Shown here one piece after another: positions 44,336-52,947 of a stretch of DNA of 64,000 nt; the first letter of the stretch is position 1; each line of letters begins with the position of its first letter. Source of the stretch: JAAYYY01 sp964579295. GTDB taxonomy: Bacteria > Chloroflexota > Anaerolineae > Promineifilales > Promineifilaceae. The notes below the pieces were generated by a model. The model was not told the origin of the DNA, made no database searches, and was given only the letters and a program-made list of their open reading frames with translations. Both the position numbers and the translations under genes were made by a program. The stretch is from the NCBI GenBank assembly GCA_964579295.1, contig CAZOGK010000002.1, positions 124,001-188,000 on the forward strand. The letters are read 5' to 3'.

Positions 44336-44368
44336 AAAAGGGCCGGCTAGTTTTGTAGCCGGCCCTTT
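44333..44368. terminator. Bidirectional intrinsic terminator
   Basis: A 12-bp stem (44338-44349 with 44356-44367) with a 6-base loop. The A run before it gives TTTTTT on the minus strand, so it is strongest for the bc-complex operon; on the plus strand it has only TTTG. It also ends the zinc-ribbon membrane protein gene. Confidence 0.9.
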
Positions 44369-44397
44369 GTCTATCAGGTCCGTCGCCTACGCCAGCC

Positions 44398-45309
44398 TTA
44401 TTCTTCGGCGGGCGGCGGGGTGGCCCCTTCCGGATACTGGACGTCGACGTTGCTTTCAAACTCGGTGATACCGAGGATGTAGGCAATGATGTCGGCCATA
44501 TCTTGCTCTGTCATGCGCTGGCCGAAGTTGTTGAGCATGGTGCTCGGCTCGGGGCACGCGCCAGGCTGACCGCCGATCAGACATTCAGGCGCAATGTGGG
44601 CATTGGGTAGTAGGATCGACTCGTAGAGGTAGTCCGCTGCCGTGTAGCCTTCGATGCGATCGCCGGCCTCCGCGGCCATTGCGCCCAGCCACGGGCCAGG
44701 ACCGTTGGCCGTGTTTTCGTCGCCGACGCTGCCGTGGCAGGCGGTACAGCCGAAGGGCACCTGGTAGATGGCCTCGCCGTTCTCCGGGTTGCCCGCCGGC
44801 AGGTCGCTGACCCGCAGCGGCCAGACCGGCCCGACAACTTCTTCGCCGCCGCACAGCTCCTCGCTCTCCCAGTTGGAGACGAAGAGGGCGGTGTCACGCA
44901 CTTCGTTCAGCTGCATGGGGCCGCCGAATTGCGCGCCCCAGGTGGGCATGCCGGCCCAGGGCCGGCCGGCAGCAATCGTCCCTTCGATAAAGTCATACTT
45001 GCTGCCGCCCCAGTCGAGCGCGACGAGGCGGCCCGGTCTATTACCGCAGAGCAGCTCGGCCACGTTTAGCGGGCGCCCGGCGCAGCCAATTTCAGCGCCC
45101 GTGGCGTCGAAACACTGCTCGGCCCGGCCGTCTAAGCCGTGGCAGGTCGCGCAGTTGTTGGCGAAGAGCTCGGCGCCGTTCTCTATCGAGCGCCCCTCGT
45201 AGGCGGCGGAGAATGCCGTTAGGCGCGCCGGCTCGTTGAGCGCCACGAAGCCGAGGATGATCATCGTCAGCATAAAGGCGATGGTTCCGATGATGATTTT
45301 AGTCTGCAT
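44398..45309 (-). CDS. Diheme cytochrome c of the bc complex
   Basis: A 303-residue membrane-anchored cytochrome with an uncleaved N-terminal helix (IIIGTIAFMLTMIILGFVAL) and two c-type haem sites, CATCH at 53-57 and CTACH at 188-192. Each lies in its own cytochrome c domain. Extra cysteines (66, 76, 88, 153 region and C-terminal CLIGG...CPEPS) may form disulfides. It is third in the operon after the Rieske and cytochrome b genes, so it most likely takes electrons from the Rieske centre and passes them to a terminal oxidase or soluble carrier. A two-haem subunit replaces cytochrome c1 or f. Confidence 0.92.
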   Translation of the reverse strand: MQTKIIIGTIAFMLTMIILGFVALNEPARLTAFSAAYEGRSIENGAELFANNCATCHGLDGRAEQCFDATGAEIGCAGRPLNVAELLCGNRPGRLVALDWGGSKYDFIEGTIAAGRPWAGMPTWGAQFGGPMQLNEVRDTALFVSNWESEELCGGEEVVGPVWPLRVSDLPAGNPENGEAIYQVPFGCTACHGSVGDENTANGPGPWLGAMAAEAGDRIEGYTAADYLYESILLPNAHIAPECLIGGQPGACPEPSTMLNNFGQRMTEQDMADIIAYILGITEFESNVDVQYPEGATPPPAEE

Positions 45310-45333
45310 AGTATTACTTCCTCGGCAATGTCC

Positions 45334-47010
45334 TTACTGCAGGAGGCGCCGTTCGTTCTCGTAGTTCGACATCTCGTGCCGGTAGCCGACCCGCGTGTAC
45401 GAATAGAGGGAACTCTCCGGATCATCCGGATTGGGCGCGCTGAAGACGAGCGTTAGACGGCGCACGTTGTGCTGGTAATCGTCGATCACCAGCTGCGCCT
45501 GCGGGTTGGGCATGGCGTCGTCGGTAAAGCTGTTGCCATAGCGGACGCCATCGCCCACCTGCCGCACGCGGCAGGGCTCAAACGGCCCTTCGCCATTCAG
45601 GCTGCAGCTGCGCTGCTGCATGGCGTGTTCAAACTCGCGCAGAGCGGCGGCCAGATGTGGATTCGGCGCATTGTCGGCGTCAAAGGGCGAGTAGGTGCCC
45701 GGTTCCAGGTCCAGATAGGGTACTTCCTTGAGGGCGCTGTGCCCTTCCTGTGGCAGCAGCTCCTGCGCCACTTCCTGGTCGGGCGAGCTCTGCACCCGGT
45801 ATTCCGGCGAGCCCATCCAGTTGCTGACCCACATCAGGGCGATAAAGAGCATGGCAACGCTCAGGCCAACGCGGCGGTCGGCGTAGCGCCGGCTCTTGCC
45901 CACCTCGAAGTAGGGCATGAGGAAGAAAGCCGTCACCAGGCCCGGAATGAAGATGAAGGCGATAAACACCTTATCGGCCAGCTTCAGCCAGCCCTGCGAC
46001 CAGGCCAGATACCAGGGTGCCACCACGTGCAGCGGCGTCACCAGCGGGTTGGCATGGCGCTCCAGCGGCGCGTTGTAGAACCAGATTGAGCCGGCGACGA
46101 GGAAGAGGACAGTCAGAGCCGTCCACATCAGCTCGCTGGTGGCAATGTCGGGCAGGAAGTAGGTGCGCTCGTCACGCGGCACGCGCTTGGCCGTATCCTC
46201 GCCGATGGCTTCGCGGCCCGGCGGCAGGGAATGGCCATGAATGACAACCTTGTAGTAGTGGACGAAGAAGAAGATCGCCAGCAGCAGCGGCAGCGCCAGC
46301 ACGTGCAGCAGGTAAAAGCGCAAGAGGCCGCCTGCGCCGATGACCGGCGCGCCGCGCAGCAGCAGGTTGATATTCTCGCCCAGAGCCGGCGGGCCAGGCG
46401 TCGCCTCGGCGGCGCTCACGGCCACAGTCACCGCCCAATAGGCCAGCTGGTCCCAGGGCAGCAGGTAGCCGCTAAAGCTGAGGACGAGCGTCAGCACCAG
46501 CAGGACCATGCCCGTGACCCAGGTGAATTGGCGCGGCTGTTTGTAGCTGCCGGTGATAAAGGTACGCAGCATGTGCAGCGCGACGACGACGACCATGACC
46601 TCGGCGCCGAAGCGATGCAGGTTGCGCATAAGCTGGCCGAGCGGCACGTTGCCCAGGATGTTCCAGATGTCGGCGTAGGCTACGTCTGGCGAAGGCGTGT
46701 AAAAGACCATGAGGAAGATGCCCGTGATGGTCTCCCAGACGAACATGAAGGTAGACAGCCAGCCGAGCCGGAACGAGGGATAGATGTGGGTAACTTCGGT
46801 ATGATAAAAGCTGGGGCGGATGTGGAGCCAGAAGCCGTCAGCATGGGGACGCAGGCGAGGGTTGGGGCGGCGTGGCTCTTCGCCCCGCAGCATGTCGCGA
46901 ATGTCGTTGACATTCAGGCCGGAGGTAATGCGCTCGACCACCTCATCAGCCTTGGCGATGGTCGCTTGCTTAATGCCCAACTCTCGCACTTGATCAACAA
47001 AAGTAGCCAT
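45334..47010 (-). CDS. Cytochrome b of the bc/b6-type complex, with long C-terminal extension
   Basis: A 558-residue quinol-oxidising cytochrome b. The haem ligands are His132/His146 and His236/His251; the second pair is separated by 14 residues, as in b6-type proteins rather than mitochondrial cytochrome b (13). The b6 part is fused to the subunit-IV-like part, where HVVAPWYLAW holds the place of the PEWY motif at the quinol site. After the last helix (about residue 398) comes a soluble tail of about 155 residues without CxxCH, which I do not recognise. It lies between the Rieske gene and the diheme cytochrome gene. Confidence 0.93.
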   Translation of the reverse strand: MATFVDQVRELGIKQATIAKADEVVERITSGLNVNDIRDMLRGEEPRRPNPRLRPHADGFWLHIRPSFYHTEVTHIYPSFRLGWLSTFMFVWETITGIFLMVFYTPSPDVAYADIWNILGNVPLGQLMRNLHRFGAEVMVVVVALHMLRTFITGSYKQPRQFTWVTGMVLLVLTLVLSFSGYLLPWDQLAYWAVTVAVSAAEATPGPPALGENINLLLRGAPVIGAGGLLRFYLLHVLALPLLLAIFFFVHYYKVVIHGHSLPPGREAIGEDTAKRVPRDERTYFLPDIATSELMWTALTVLFLVAGSIWFYNAPLERHANPLVTPLHVVAPWYLAWSQGWLKLADKVFIAFIFIPGLVTAFFLMPYFEVGKSRRYADRRVGLSVAMLFIALMWVSNWMGSPEYRVQSSPDQEVAQELLPQEGHSALKEVPYLDLEPGTYSPFDADNAPNPHLAAALREFEHAMQQRSCSLNGEGPFEPCRVRQVGDGVRYGNSFTDDAMPNPQAQLVIDDYQHNVRRLTLVFSAPNPDDPESSLYSYTRVGYRHEMSNYENERRLLQ

Positions 47011-47044
47011 CTTCTCTCCTCAGCTTCTAGATGGTTCTTAAGCC

Positions 47045-47698
47045 TTACGGGCAGCTATCGCGCAGGTCGCAGATCAGTTGCTGCGATGCGCCGTCGAGCC
47101 GGGAGCCTGTCTCTACACGGATTGTCGCCGTGTTCGCCGGTAGCTGCAGAGGGGCGTAGGTCGTCGTGTCGGCAATCACTACCGTGTCGGCCGTCGCCAG
47201 GACCTCGTCGTTGGCGTCCAGGGCGTCAATGCGGAAGCGGTCCAGACCGCGCGGGGCCGGATCTTCGATGCGACGGCCGTCGAGCCGGAATTTAGAGCCG
47301 TGGCAGGGACACTCAAAGCGCTCGTTGGCGCCGTTCCAGGAATAGATACAGCCCAGGTGCGTGCAGACCTTGTAGATGGCGGCCACGCCGACGATGGGCT
47401 CAGACTCATCGCCCACTGGGCTCATGCGCTCGGCCCCTTCGCTGGAGGTCGAGTCGAGGTTTACCAGCCAGAAGCGGCCGTCGGGGAAGTTGGCCGGGGG
47501 GTCGTTGACGCCGGGCAGCAAGTCGATAGGAATGGGGAAGGCGCCGCCAAATTCGCCCTCGCGGAACTTGGGGATGGAAAACCAGAGGATCAGGCCAGTG
47601 GCCTCGGCGGTGAAGAGGGCCATCGACGCGCCCCAGATATAGTAAAGAAACTCGCGGCGCGTCATTCCCCCATCGCCGATTGCTGCTGCTTCAGCCAT
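47045..47698 (-). CDS. Rieske iron-sulfur protein of the bc complex
   Basis: A 217-residue protein with a Tat-like N terminus (MTRREFLYYIWGASMALF) that doubles as the membrane anchor. The [2Fe-2S] ligands lie in CTHLGC (112-117) and CPCHGS (130-135). It carries electrons from quinol to cytochrome c. ATG 47698 is chosen because AGGAG lies 8 bases upstream; a GTG two codons earlier is possible. It is the first gene of the Rieske-cytochrome b-diheme cytochrome operon, behind a promoter with perfect TATAAT and a Rex-like inverted repeat in the leader. Confidence 0.95.
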   Translation of the reverse strand: MAEAAAIGDGGMTRREFLYYIWGASMALFTAEATGLILWFSIPKFREGEFGGAFPIPIDLLPGVNDPPANFPDGRFWLVNLDSTSSEGAERMSPVGDESEPIVGVAAIYKVCTHLGCIYSWNGANERFECPCHGSKFRLDGRRIEDPAPRGLDRFRIDALDANDEVLATADTVVIADTTTYAPLQLPANTATIRVETGSRLDGASQQLICDLRDSCP

Positions 47699-47773
47699 AC
47701 TCACTTCTCCTGCTCAGGTGATGCCGACTGGACGCAAATTGCGCGGGCCGGAACCCTGACAAATGTCACAAGG

Positions 47774-47795
47774 ATTGTGTGCTTTTTATCACAAT
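47774..47795 (-). promoter_or_regulatory. Inverted-repeat operator candidate (Rex-like) at the bc-complex promoter
   Basis: ATTGTG (47774-47779) and CACAAT (47790-47795) form a perfect 6-bp inverted repeat with a 10-base spacer, at about +6 to +27. Aligned to the 18-base Rex consensus TTGTGAANNNNTTCACAA, positions 47777-47794 match 10 of 14 fixed bases. A second repeat, CACAA/TTGTG with 3 bases between (47767-47779), overlaps it. Confidence 0.45.
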
Positions 47796-47807
47796 TTTGC
47801 GCGCCGC

Positions 47808-47837
47808 ATTATAGCAGACTCTGGAGGGGGTGGACAA
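47808..47837 (-). promoter_or_regulatory. Promoter of the bc-complex operon
   Basis: Minus-strand TTGTCC (47837-47832), 18 bases, TATAAT (47813-47808). The start is expected near 47801, about 100 bases before the Rieske gene. It begins 16 bases after the end of tRNA-Val. Confidence 0.65.
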
Positions 47838-47852
47838 GCGAGACAGGGAAAG

Positions 47853-47926
<74 letters not shown>

Positions 47927-47939
47927 ACGCCAGATCCAG

Positions 47940-47945
47940 ATTATA
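47940..47945 (-). promoter_or_regulatory. -10 element of tRNA-Val
   Basis: Perfect TATAAT on the minus strand, 14 bases upstream of the tRNA 5' end. The -35 region is weak. Confidence 0.6.
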
Positions 47946-48013
47946 CCCCTCCCAACAGGCTGCTACCATTATTCTAACGTGCTTTTAGCCAGCCGCCACC
48001 CATTTTGCCGACT

Positions 48014-49168
48014 TCAGAGCTGGACGAATGGGACCGGCACAATAGTTAAGAAGAAGAGGCCAATGGTGGAAAGCCCCACCAGCCTGCGCGCGCCGTCCAG
48101 GGGCACAATATCGTTGAGCGGCGGCGGGTGATGCAGGCCGCCAAAGAGGGCAAACAGCGCCCAGATGAGCCAGGTGTTGCTTAGCGTCAGCCCGGCGACG
48201 AGGAGCAGCAGAAAGGCGCCGCGTGCCACGTGATGCGCCGCACGGCCGAAGAGGGCATAGGCGACGTGGCCGCCGTCGAGCTGCCCGATGGGCAGCAGGT
48301 TGATGCCGGTAAGCAGCAGGCCCAGCCAGGCGGCAAAGTAGACCGGATGGAGAGCCAGCGTCTGGCCGGGAAGAGCGCTGCTGAAAAAGTCGCCGATGAC
48401 CCGTACTAGCACCGAGCTACCTAACACGCGCTGGGTCAGCCCCGGCCCCACGCCCGACGCCGGCTCGGAGAGCAGTATCCCGACCACCAGCAGCGGCACG
48501 GCGACGACAAAGCCGGCCAGTGGGCCCGCCAGCCCGATGTCGAAGAGGACCGTCCGGTTCTTCATCGGCGAGCGCACGCTGATAAAGGCGCCCAGCGTGC
48601 CCAATCCGCCCAACGGCATGGGGATGAAATAGGGCAGGGTCGCCGTCACGCGGTGCCATCGCGCCGCCGCATAGTGACCAAATTCGTGCACGCCGAGGAT
48701 AGCCAGTAGGGTCAGCGAAAAAGGCGCGCCGACCAGCGCCAGGCGCGCGGCTTCCTGCGGGTTAGCCGCCAGCAGCGCCTGGTAGAGGCTGCCGTCGCCG
48801 GCAAGCTCGGCGCCCGCCGCCAGGGTGGTCAGCACGGTTGCCAGAAAGAGCAGTATGTTCACCAGCGGGCTGCCCACCTGGCCTTCGGGGATGACGCCCG
48901 GCAGGGCCAGGAGCCGGTCCTGCCCGCTGGCGTGGCGCAGCAGCGGCGTGAATCCATGACGCTGGAAGCGCCGCCGCAGCTCGTCGTAGCCTCCCGCGGG
49001 CTCCACCCCCAGATAGCGCCCGGAAAAGATAATCGGCGCCGGTCCCGGTCCGCGCAGCTGTACGTCCTGCACCTGGAACAGCCCCGGCAGTTCCTGCTGC
49101 AGCGCGGCCGCTGCCTGCTGCAGCGGGTCTTCGGGCGGCTGCAAGGGGCGTAAGGATAAGACGGACAT
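48014..49168 (-). CDS. Site-2-protease-type intramembrane metalloprotease (M50)
   Basis: A 384-residue membrane protein. A soluble N-terminal domain (about 1-120) precedes about six to seven helices. The zinc motif HEFGH is in LAILGVHEFGHYAAARW, and the third ligand is in NLLPIGQLDGGH. The combination with PYFIPMPLGGLGTLGAFI resembles the EGY1/cyanobacterial S2P branch rather than RseP, and no PDZ domain is seen. Such proteases cleave membrane-bound regulators. ATG 49168 is chosen because it follows dcd by 11 bases; an in-frame longer ORF runs into dcd. It has a weak ribosome site. Confidence 0.88.
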   Translation of the reverse strand: MSVLSLRPLQPPEDPLQQAAAALQQELPGLFQVQDVQLRGPGPAPIIFSGRYLGVEPAGGYDELRRRFQRHGFTPLLRHASGQDRLLALPGVIPEGQVGSPLVNILLFLATVLTTLAAGAELAGDGSLYQALLAANPQEAARLALVGAPFSLTLLAILGVHEFGHYAAARWHRVTATLPYFIPMPLGGLGTLGAFISVRSPMKNRTVLFDIGLAGPLAGFVVAVPLLVVGILLSEPASGVGPGLTQRVLGSSVLVRVIGDFFSSALPGQTLALHPVYFAAWLGLLLTGINLLPIGQLDGGHVAYALFGRAAHHVARGAFLLLLVAGLTLSNTWLIWALFALFGGLHHPPPLNDIVPLDGARRLVGLSTIGLFFLTIVPVPFVQL

Positions 49169-49179
49169 GGCAGCGCCGC

Positions 49180-49734
49180 TCAGATACGCGGCATGGCTAT
49201 CCCTTGCTGCTTCTGGTACTTGCCCTTGCGGTCGGCGTAAGAGACGGCGCAAACAGCCTCGGCCGCCAGGAAGATGACCTGAGCAATGCCCTCGTAAGCA
49301 TAGACACGGGCCGGCAGTGGCGTCGTGTTGCTGATCTCCAGCGTGACATAGCCTTCCCACTCCGGCTCAAAGGGGGTCACGTTGACGATAAGGCCGCAGC
49401 GGGCATAGGTGCTCTTGCCCACACAGATAGTGAGGATATTGCGCGGGATGCGGAAATATTCGACGGTGCGCGCCAGCACAAAGCTGTTCGGCGGGATGAC
49501 GCAGATATCCCCTTTAAAATCGACGAATGAATCGGGATTAAAATGCTTGGGATCGACAATGGCCGAATGGACATTGGTAAAGATCTTGAACTCGTCGGTA
49601 ACGCGGATGTCATAGCCATAGGAAGATAGGCCGTAGCTAATGACATTGTCGCGTACCTGGCCGTCGACAAATGGCTCAATCATCCTGTGTTCCAGCGCCA
49701 TCTCGCGGATCCAGGTGTCGGGTTGGACGCCCAT
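49180..49734 (-). CDS. dcd: dCTP deaminase
   Basis: A 184-residue trimeric enzyme that converts dCTP to dUTP for thymidylate synthesis. Conserved segments include SYGYDIRV, DPKHFNPDSF, FVLARTVEYFRIPRNI, the nucleotide-binding CVGKSTYARCGLIVNVTPFEPEWEGYVTLEI (in parts) with the catalytic Glu, and YAYEGIAQVIFL. ATG 49734 has AAGGAGAG upstream. A promoter (minus) is suggested by TTGTCC and TACAAT at 49823-49796. It precedes the M50 protease by 11 bases. Confidence 0.96.
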   Translation of the reverse strand: MGVQPDTWIREMALEHRMIEPFVDGQVRDNVISYGLSSYGYDIRVTDEFKIFTNVHSAIVDPKHFNPDSFVDFKGDICVIPPNSFVLARTVEYFRIPRNILTICVGKSTYARCGLIVNVTPFEPEWEGYVTLEISNTTPLPARVYAYEGIAQVIFLAAEAVCAVSYADRKGKYQKQQGIAMPRI

Positions 49735-49795
49735 GCTCTCTCCTTGTTGCCGGTTGCTAGCTGTTGGTCTGGCGCTACAGCGCCTGCGTCGCCGC

Positions 49796-49823
49796 ATTGT
49801 AGCATGGCTGAGAGGGCGGACAA
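49796..49823 (-). promoter_or_regulatory. dcd promoter
   Basis: Minus-strand TTGTCC (49823-49818), 16 bases, TACAAT (49801-49796), giving a leader of about 55 bases. Confidence 0.55.
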
Positions 49824-49836
49824 AACCGCCGCAACG

Positions 49837-50535
49837 CTACCATTCCATCGGCTTACGGTCGTAGAAGAAGCCGCCAGTCGGCCCGGCGTCGGGCAGCGTC
49901 GCCAGCCAGATAATCGTATCCGTGCTTTCTGCCAGCGGGCGCGGCGCCGAGGGACCGCCCATCTCCGTGCGCACCCAGCCCGGATGCACGGCATTGACGA
50001 GGATATTGCTGCCCTCCAGCCGCTTCGCCAGCACGCGCGTGACCATGTTGAGCGCCGCCTTCGACGTGCGGTAGGCCAGCCCATCCGCCTGTGGGTTGCT
50101 CAGCCGCCCGGCCTGGCTGGAAACGTTGACGATGCGGCCGTAGCCCTGCCGCTGCATGAGCGGAATGAGCGCCTGGCAAAGGCGCAGCGGCCCGTAGACA
50201 TTCGTCTCCATCGTCTGTCGCAGCACCGCCATGTCCAGCTCCAGGGGCGAGATGCTGCCGTCGAGCTTCACCGCGGCATTGTTGATCAAAACGTCGGCGC
50301 GCCCGTAGCGGTCGGCCACGGTCTTGGTCAGCCGGCGCACGCTGGCCGTATCGGTGACGTCAAGCTGGTGAAAGGCGACCGGCAGGCCCATTTCCTGCAG
50401 GCGCGCGGCCGCCTCTTCGCCGCTGGCGGCGCGTCGCGCGGTGAGCAGCACCTGTAACCCTTGCGCGGCCAGGTCATGACAGACCTGCCAGCCAATTCCC
50501 CGGTTGCCCCCGGTGACAATTGCAATCCGTTCCAC
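49837..50535 (-). CDS. Short-chain dehydrogenase/reductase
   Basis: A 232-residue classical SDR. The cofactor loop is TGGNRGIG (8-15), followed by the structural motif VLINNAAVKLDG, the active-site Ser in IVNVSSQAG and the Tyr-x-x-x-Lys pair in LAYRTSKAALNM, then VHPGWVRTEMGG. The sequence is closest in pattern to carbonyl-reductase-like SDRs acting on aldehydes or ketones with NADPH; the substrate is unknown. The GTG start at 50535 has AAGGAG upstream. It follows the GT4 gene by 19 bases, the last gene of the operon that begins with the ABC adaptor. Confidence 0.9.
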   Translation of the reverse strand: MERIAIVTGGNRGIGWQVCHDLAAQGLQVLLTARRAASGEEAAARLQEMGLPVAFHQLDVTDTASVRRLTKTVADRYGRADVLINNAAVKLDGSISPLELDMAVLRQTMETNVYGPLRLCQALIPLMQRQGYGRIVNVSSQAGRLSNPQADGLAYRTSKAALNMVTRVLAKRLEGSNILVNAVHPGWVRTEMGGPSAPRPLAESTDTIIWLATLPDAGPTGGFFYDRKPMEW

Positions 50536-50554
50536 AGTGCGCTCCTTGTCGTGG

Positions 50555-51694
50555 TTAATGGGCGCCACTGTCCAGCGCCTGGTCGTAAACCAGCAGCGTC
50601 TTTGTCGCCGTCTCTTCCCAGCTGAAGGAGGCCGCCTGCTGCAGCCCTTTCTCTTTGAGCTCGGCGGCAAACTGCTCCTGGATGAGGATGCTGATAATGG
50701 CGCCCGCCAGCTGCCGCGCGTCGTCGGGATCAACGGCGAATGCCGCCTGTCCGACGACCTCTGGCAGTGAGCTGGCGCTAGTGGTGACGACGGGCACGCC
50801 GCAGGCCATCGCCTCCAGCGGCGGCAGGCCAAAGCCCTCATAGCGGCTGGGGAAGGCGAAACAGAGCGCGCCGCGGTAGACGGCTGGCTTGTCCTCTTCG
50901 TCTACGTAGCCGATCCAGCGCACGTAGTCGCTGAGCTGAGCTTGCTGCAGATAAGCCTCGTAGTCAGGCATGTTCCGCCCCGGCTCCGGCCGCGCGCCGG
51001 CCAGCACCAGCGGGTAATCATCGCCCATGGCCTGGGCCACGTAGGTGTAGGCGTGGAGCAGGGTGGCGACGTTTTTGTGCAGGGCAAAGCCGCCGAGATA
51101 GAGCACGTAGAAGTCGGGCAGCCCGTATTTACGGCGTACGGCCATATCCATCAGGAACTCGCTCTGCTCGCGGTAGTGCGGCGCCGCCGCCAGGTGAATT
51201 GCCGTGACCTGCGCGGCCGGAATCTCCAGGTGGGCGATGATCTCGTCGCGGCTGAAGTTGGAGTCGGTGATGACGTGGCTGGCGCCGCGCGCCGCCGTGG
51301 CGACCAGGGCATTGTAGAGGCGGGCGTGCAGGCTGCGCCGGTACTCCCGCTGGCGCATGGTGATCAGGTCGTGCACGGTGACGACGACGGGCAGCGGTGA
51401 CTGCAGCGGCGAGCCCCAATAGGGGACGTGGGCCAGGTCGGCGCCGGCGGCGGCTGCCGCGCGCGGAAAGGTAACCTGCTCGAACCAGATTTTGCCCATG
51501 TGGCCCGGCCGGCCGGAGACGCGCTGCACGCGCACGCTTGGCGGTACGTCCGCTGGCTCGTCCTCGTGCGGGTAGATAAGCGTGAGGTCCAGGTCGGAGA
51601 CGAGCCGGTTGAGGTGGTAGACGAGCTGGCGCAGATATTGGCCGCTGCCGGTGTCCGGCCGGTTCCAGAAGTAGGCGTTCAGGGCAATGTGCAT
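50555..51694 (-). CDS. GT4-family glycosyltransferase
   Basis: A 379-residue cytoplasmic GT-B enzyme. The acceptor half begins MHIALNAYFWNRPDTGSGQYL, typical of GT4 mannosyl/glucosyltransferases. The donor half has LYLGGFALHKNVATLLHAY, the nucleotide-sugar motif CFAFPSRYEGFGLPPLEAMACGVPVV (Glu-x7-Glu) and SSLPEVVGQAAF. It transfers a sugar from a nucleotide donor with retention. It sits between the SDR and the ABC permeases with short gaps (17-19 bases), so it likely belongs to the same operon, possibly building a glycolipid or polymer. Confidence 0.92.
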   Translation of the reverse strand: MHIALNAYFWNRPDTGSGQYLRQLVYHLNRLVSDLDLTLIYPHEDEPADVPPSVRVQRVSGRPGHMGKIWFEQVTFPRAAAAAGADLAHVPYWGSPLQSPLPVVVTVHDLITMRQREYRRSLHARLYNALVATAARGASHVITDSNFSRDEIIAHLEIPAAQVTAIHLAAAPHYREQSEFLMDMAVRRKYGLPDFYVLYLGGFALHKNVATLLHAYTYVAQAMGDDYPLVLAGARPEPGRNMPDYEAYLQQAQLSDYVRWIGYVDEEDKPAVYRGALCFAFPSRYEGFGLPPLEAMACGVPVVTTSASSLPEVVGQAAFAVDPDDARQLAGAIISILIQEQFAAELKEKGLQQAASFSWEETATKTLLVYDQALDSGAH

Positions 51695-51711
51695 GGCGCG
51701 GCAGCGAAACG

Positions 51712-52938
51712 CTATTCGAAGCGCAGCGCTTCGATAGGGTGCAGCGACGCCGCCCGTGACGCCGGGTAGATGCCGAAGAAGAGGCCCACGGCGACCGAAA
51801 AGCCGACCGCCAGCAGGATGGAGTTGGGCGTCAGCGACGTGTCGAGACTGGGCGCCGCCAGCTGCACGGCCATGGCGCCCGCCCAGCCAAAGAGGATGCC
51901 CAGGACGCCACCGAGAACGGAGAGAACGACCGCTTCGGTGAGGAACTGGGCGAGGATATCGCGCTTGCGTGCGCCGACGGCCTTGCGCAGGCCGATCTCG
52001 CGCGTGCGCTCGGTCACGCTGACCAGCATGATATTCATTATGCCTATGCCGCCCACGAGCAGGGAGATACTGGCAATGGCGCCGAGGAAAAGGGTAAGCA
52101 CGCTGGTGACGGCGCCAAAGGCGCTGAGGAAATCCTGCTGGGTTAGCGCCAGGAAATCATCCTCGTCGCGGAAGGTGATGTTGTGCATCTGACGCAGCGC
52201 CGCCGAGGCGTCGATGACCACATCCTCGACGTCGTCGCTGCTGACCGACTCGATCAGGATCAGGTCTACCAGCGGCTGGCCGGTGGTGCGGCCGCGAATG
52301 TTGTAGAGGCGCTCCTCGGCCGTGCTGAGCGGCACCAGCGCCAGGTCATCCTGGCTGCCAAACGAGCCCCCGCCCTTTTCGGCCAGAATGCCGACAACCT
52401 CAAAGCTGATGCCGCGGATCTTGATCGTCGCTAGCAGCGGGTCGACGTCGGGCGGGAATAGCTCGTTGGCTGTCTCTTGCCCGAGGACAACGACCCGCGA
52501 CCGCCCCAGGTAATCATTTTCGTTAAAGAGGCGACCGCGTTCTATCTCATAGCCGCGCATCGTCGCGTATTCCGGCCGGGTGGCGGTGACCTGCGTCTCG
52601 TAGCGGCTGCCTTCATACTGCAGCTCGTCGCCGCGGAAGACGGCCGGCGCCACGCCGGCTGCGCGCGGCACCAGGGCCACGTCGTTGAGCGCTTCCGCAT
52701 CGCGCACTGTCAGGCTCGATTCCGTGCGGTTGGGGTCGTCTTGCGGCAGGATAAAAACCAGGTTGGTGCCCAGGCCGATAAACTGGTCGGCCACAAAACG
52801 GGTGACGCCGTCGCCAATGCTGAGCAGCGTAATGACGGCGGCAACGCCGATCATAATGCCTAGCATGGTCAGCGCGGCCCGTAGCTTATTGGCCCGCAGC
52901 CCACGCAGAGCCACTCGGAAATTCTCCCAGAGACTCAT
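51712..52938 (-). CDS. MacB/FtsX-type ABC permease (second copy)
   Basis: A 408-residue permease. One N-terminal helix (about 22-42), a large extracytoplasmic MacB-PCD domain (about 45-280) and three C-terminal helices of the FtsX type. The sequence GGIGIMNIMLVSVTERTREIGLRKAVGA is the family signature before the second helix, and it ends ASLHPIEALRFE. There is no ATPase domain; the ATPase is a separate gene upstream. It is a paralogue of the neighbouring permease, 9 bases away, so the two could form a heterodimeric transporter. MacB-type systems transmit mechanical force or export peptides and macrolides. Confidence 0.9.
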   Translation of the reverse strand: MSLWENFRVALRGLRANKLRAALTMLGIMIGVAAVITLLSIGDGVTRFVADQFIGLGTNLVFILPQDDPNRTESSLTVRDAEALNDVALVPRAAGVAPAVFRGDELQYEGSRYETQVTATRPEYATMRGYEIERGRLFNENDYLGRSRVVVLGQETANELFPPDVDPLLATIKIRGISFEVVGILAEKGGGSFGSQDDLALVPLSTAEERLYNIRGRTTGQPLVDLILIESVSSDDVEDVVIDASAALRQMHNITFRDEDDFLALTQQDFLSAFGAVTSVLTLFLGAIASISLLVGGIGIMNIMLVSVTERTREIGLRKAVGARKRDILAQFLTEAVVLSVLGGVLGILFGWAGAMAVQLAAPSLDTSLTPNSILLAVGFSVAVGLFFGIYPASRAASLHPIEALRFE

Positions 52939-52947
52939 CGGCTGCCT

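Noticed and set aside
47774..47795. Canonical CRP/FNR site at the Rieske promoter
   Set aside because: The half-sites are separated by 10 bases, not the 8 (TGTG-N8-CACA) expected; kept only as an unassigned or Rex-like operator.
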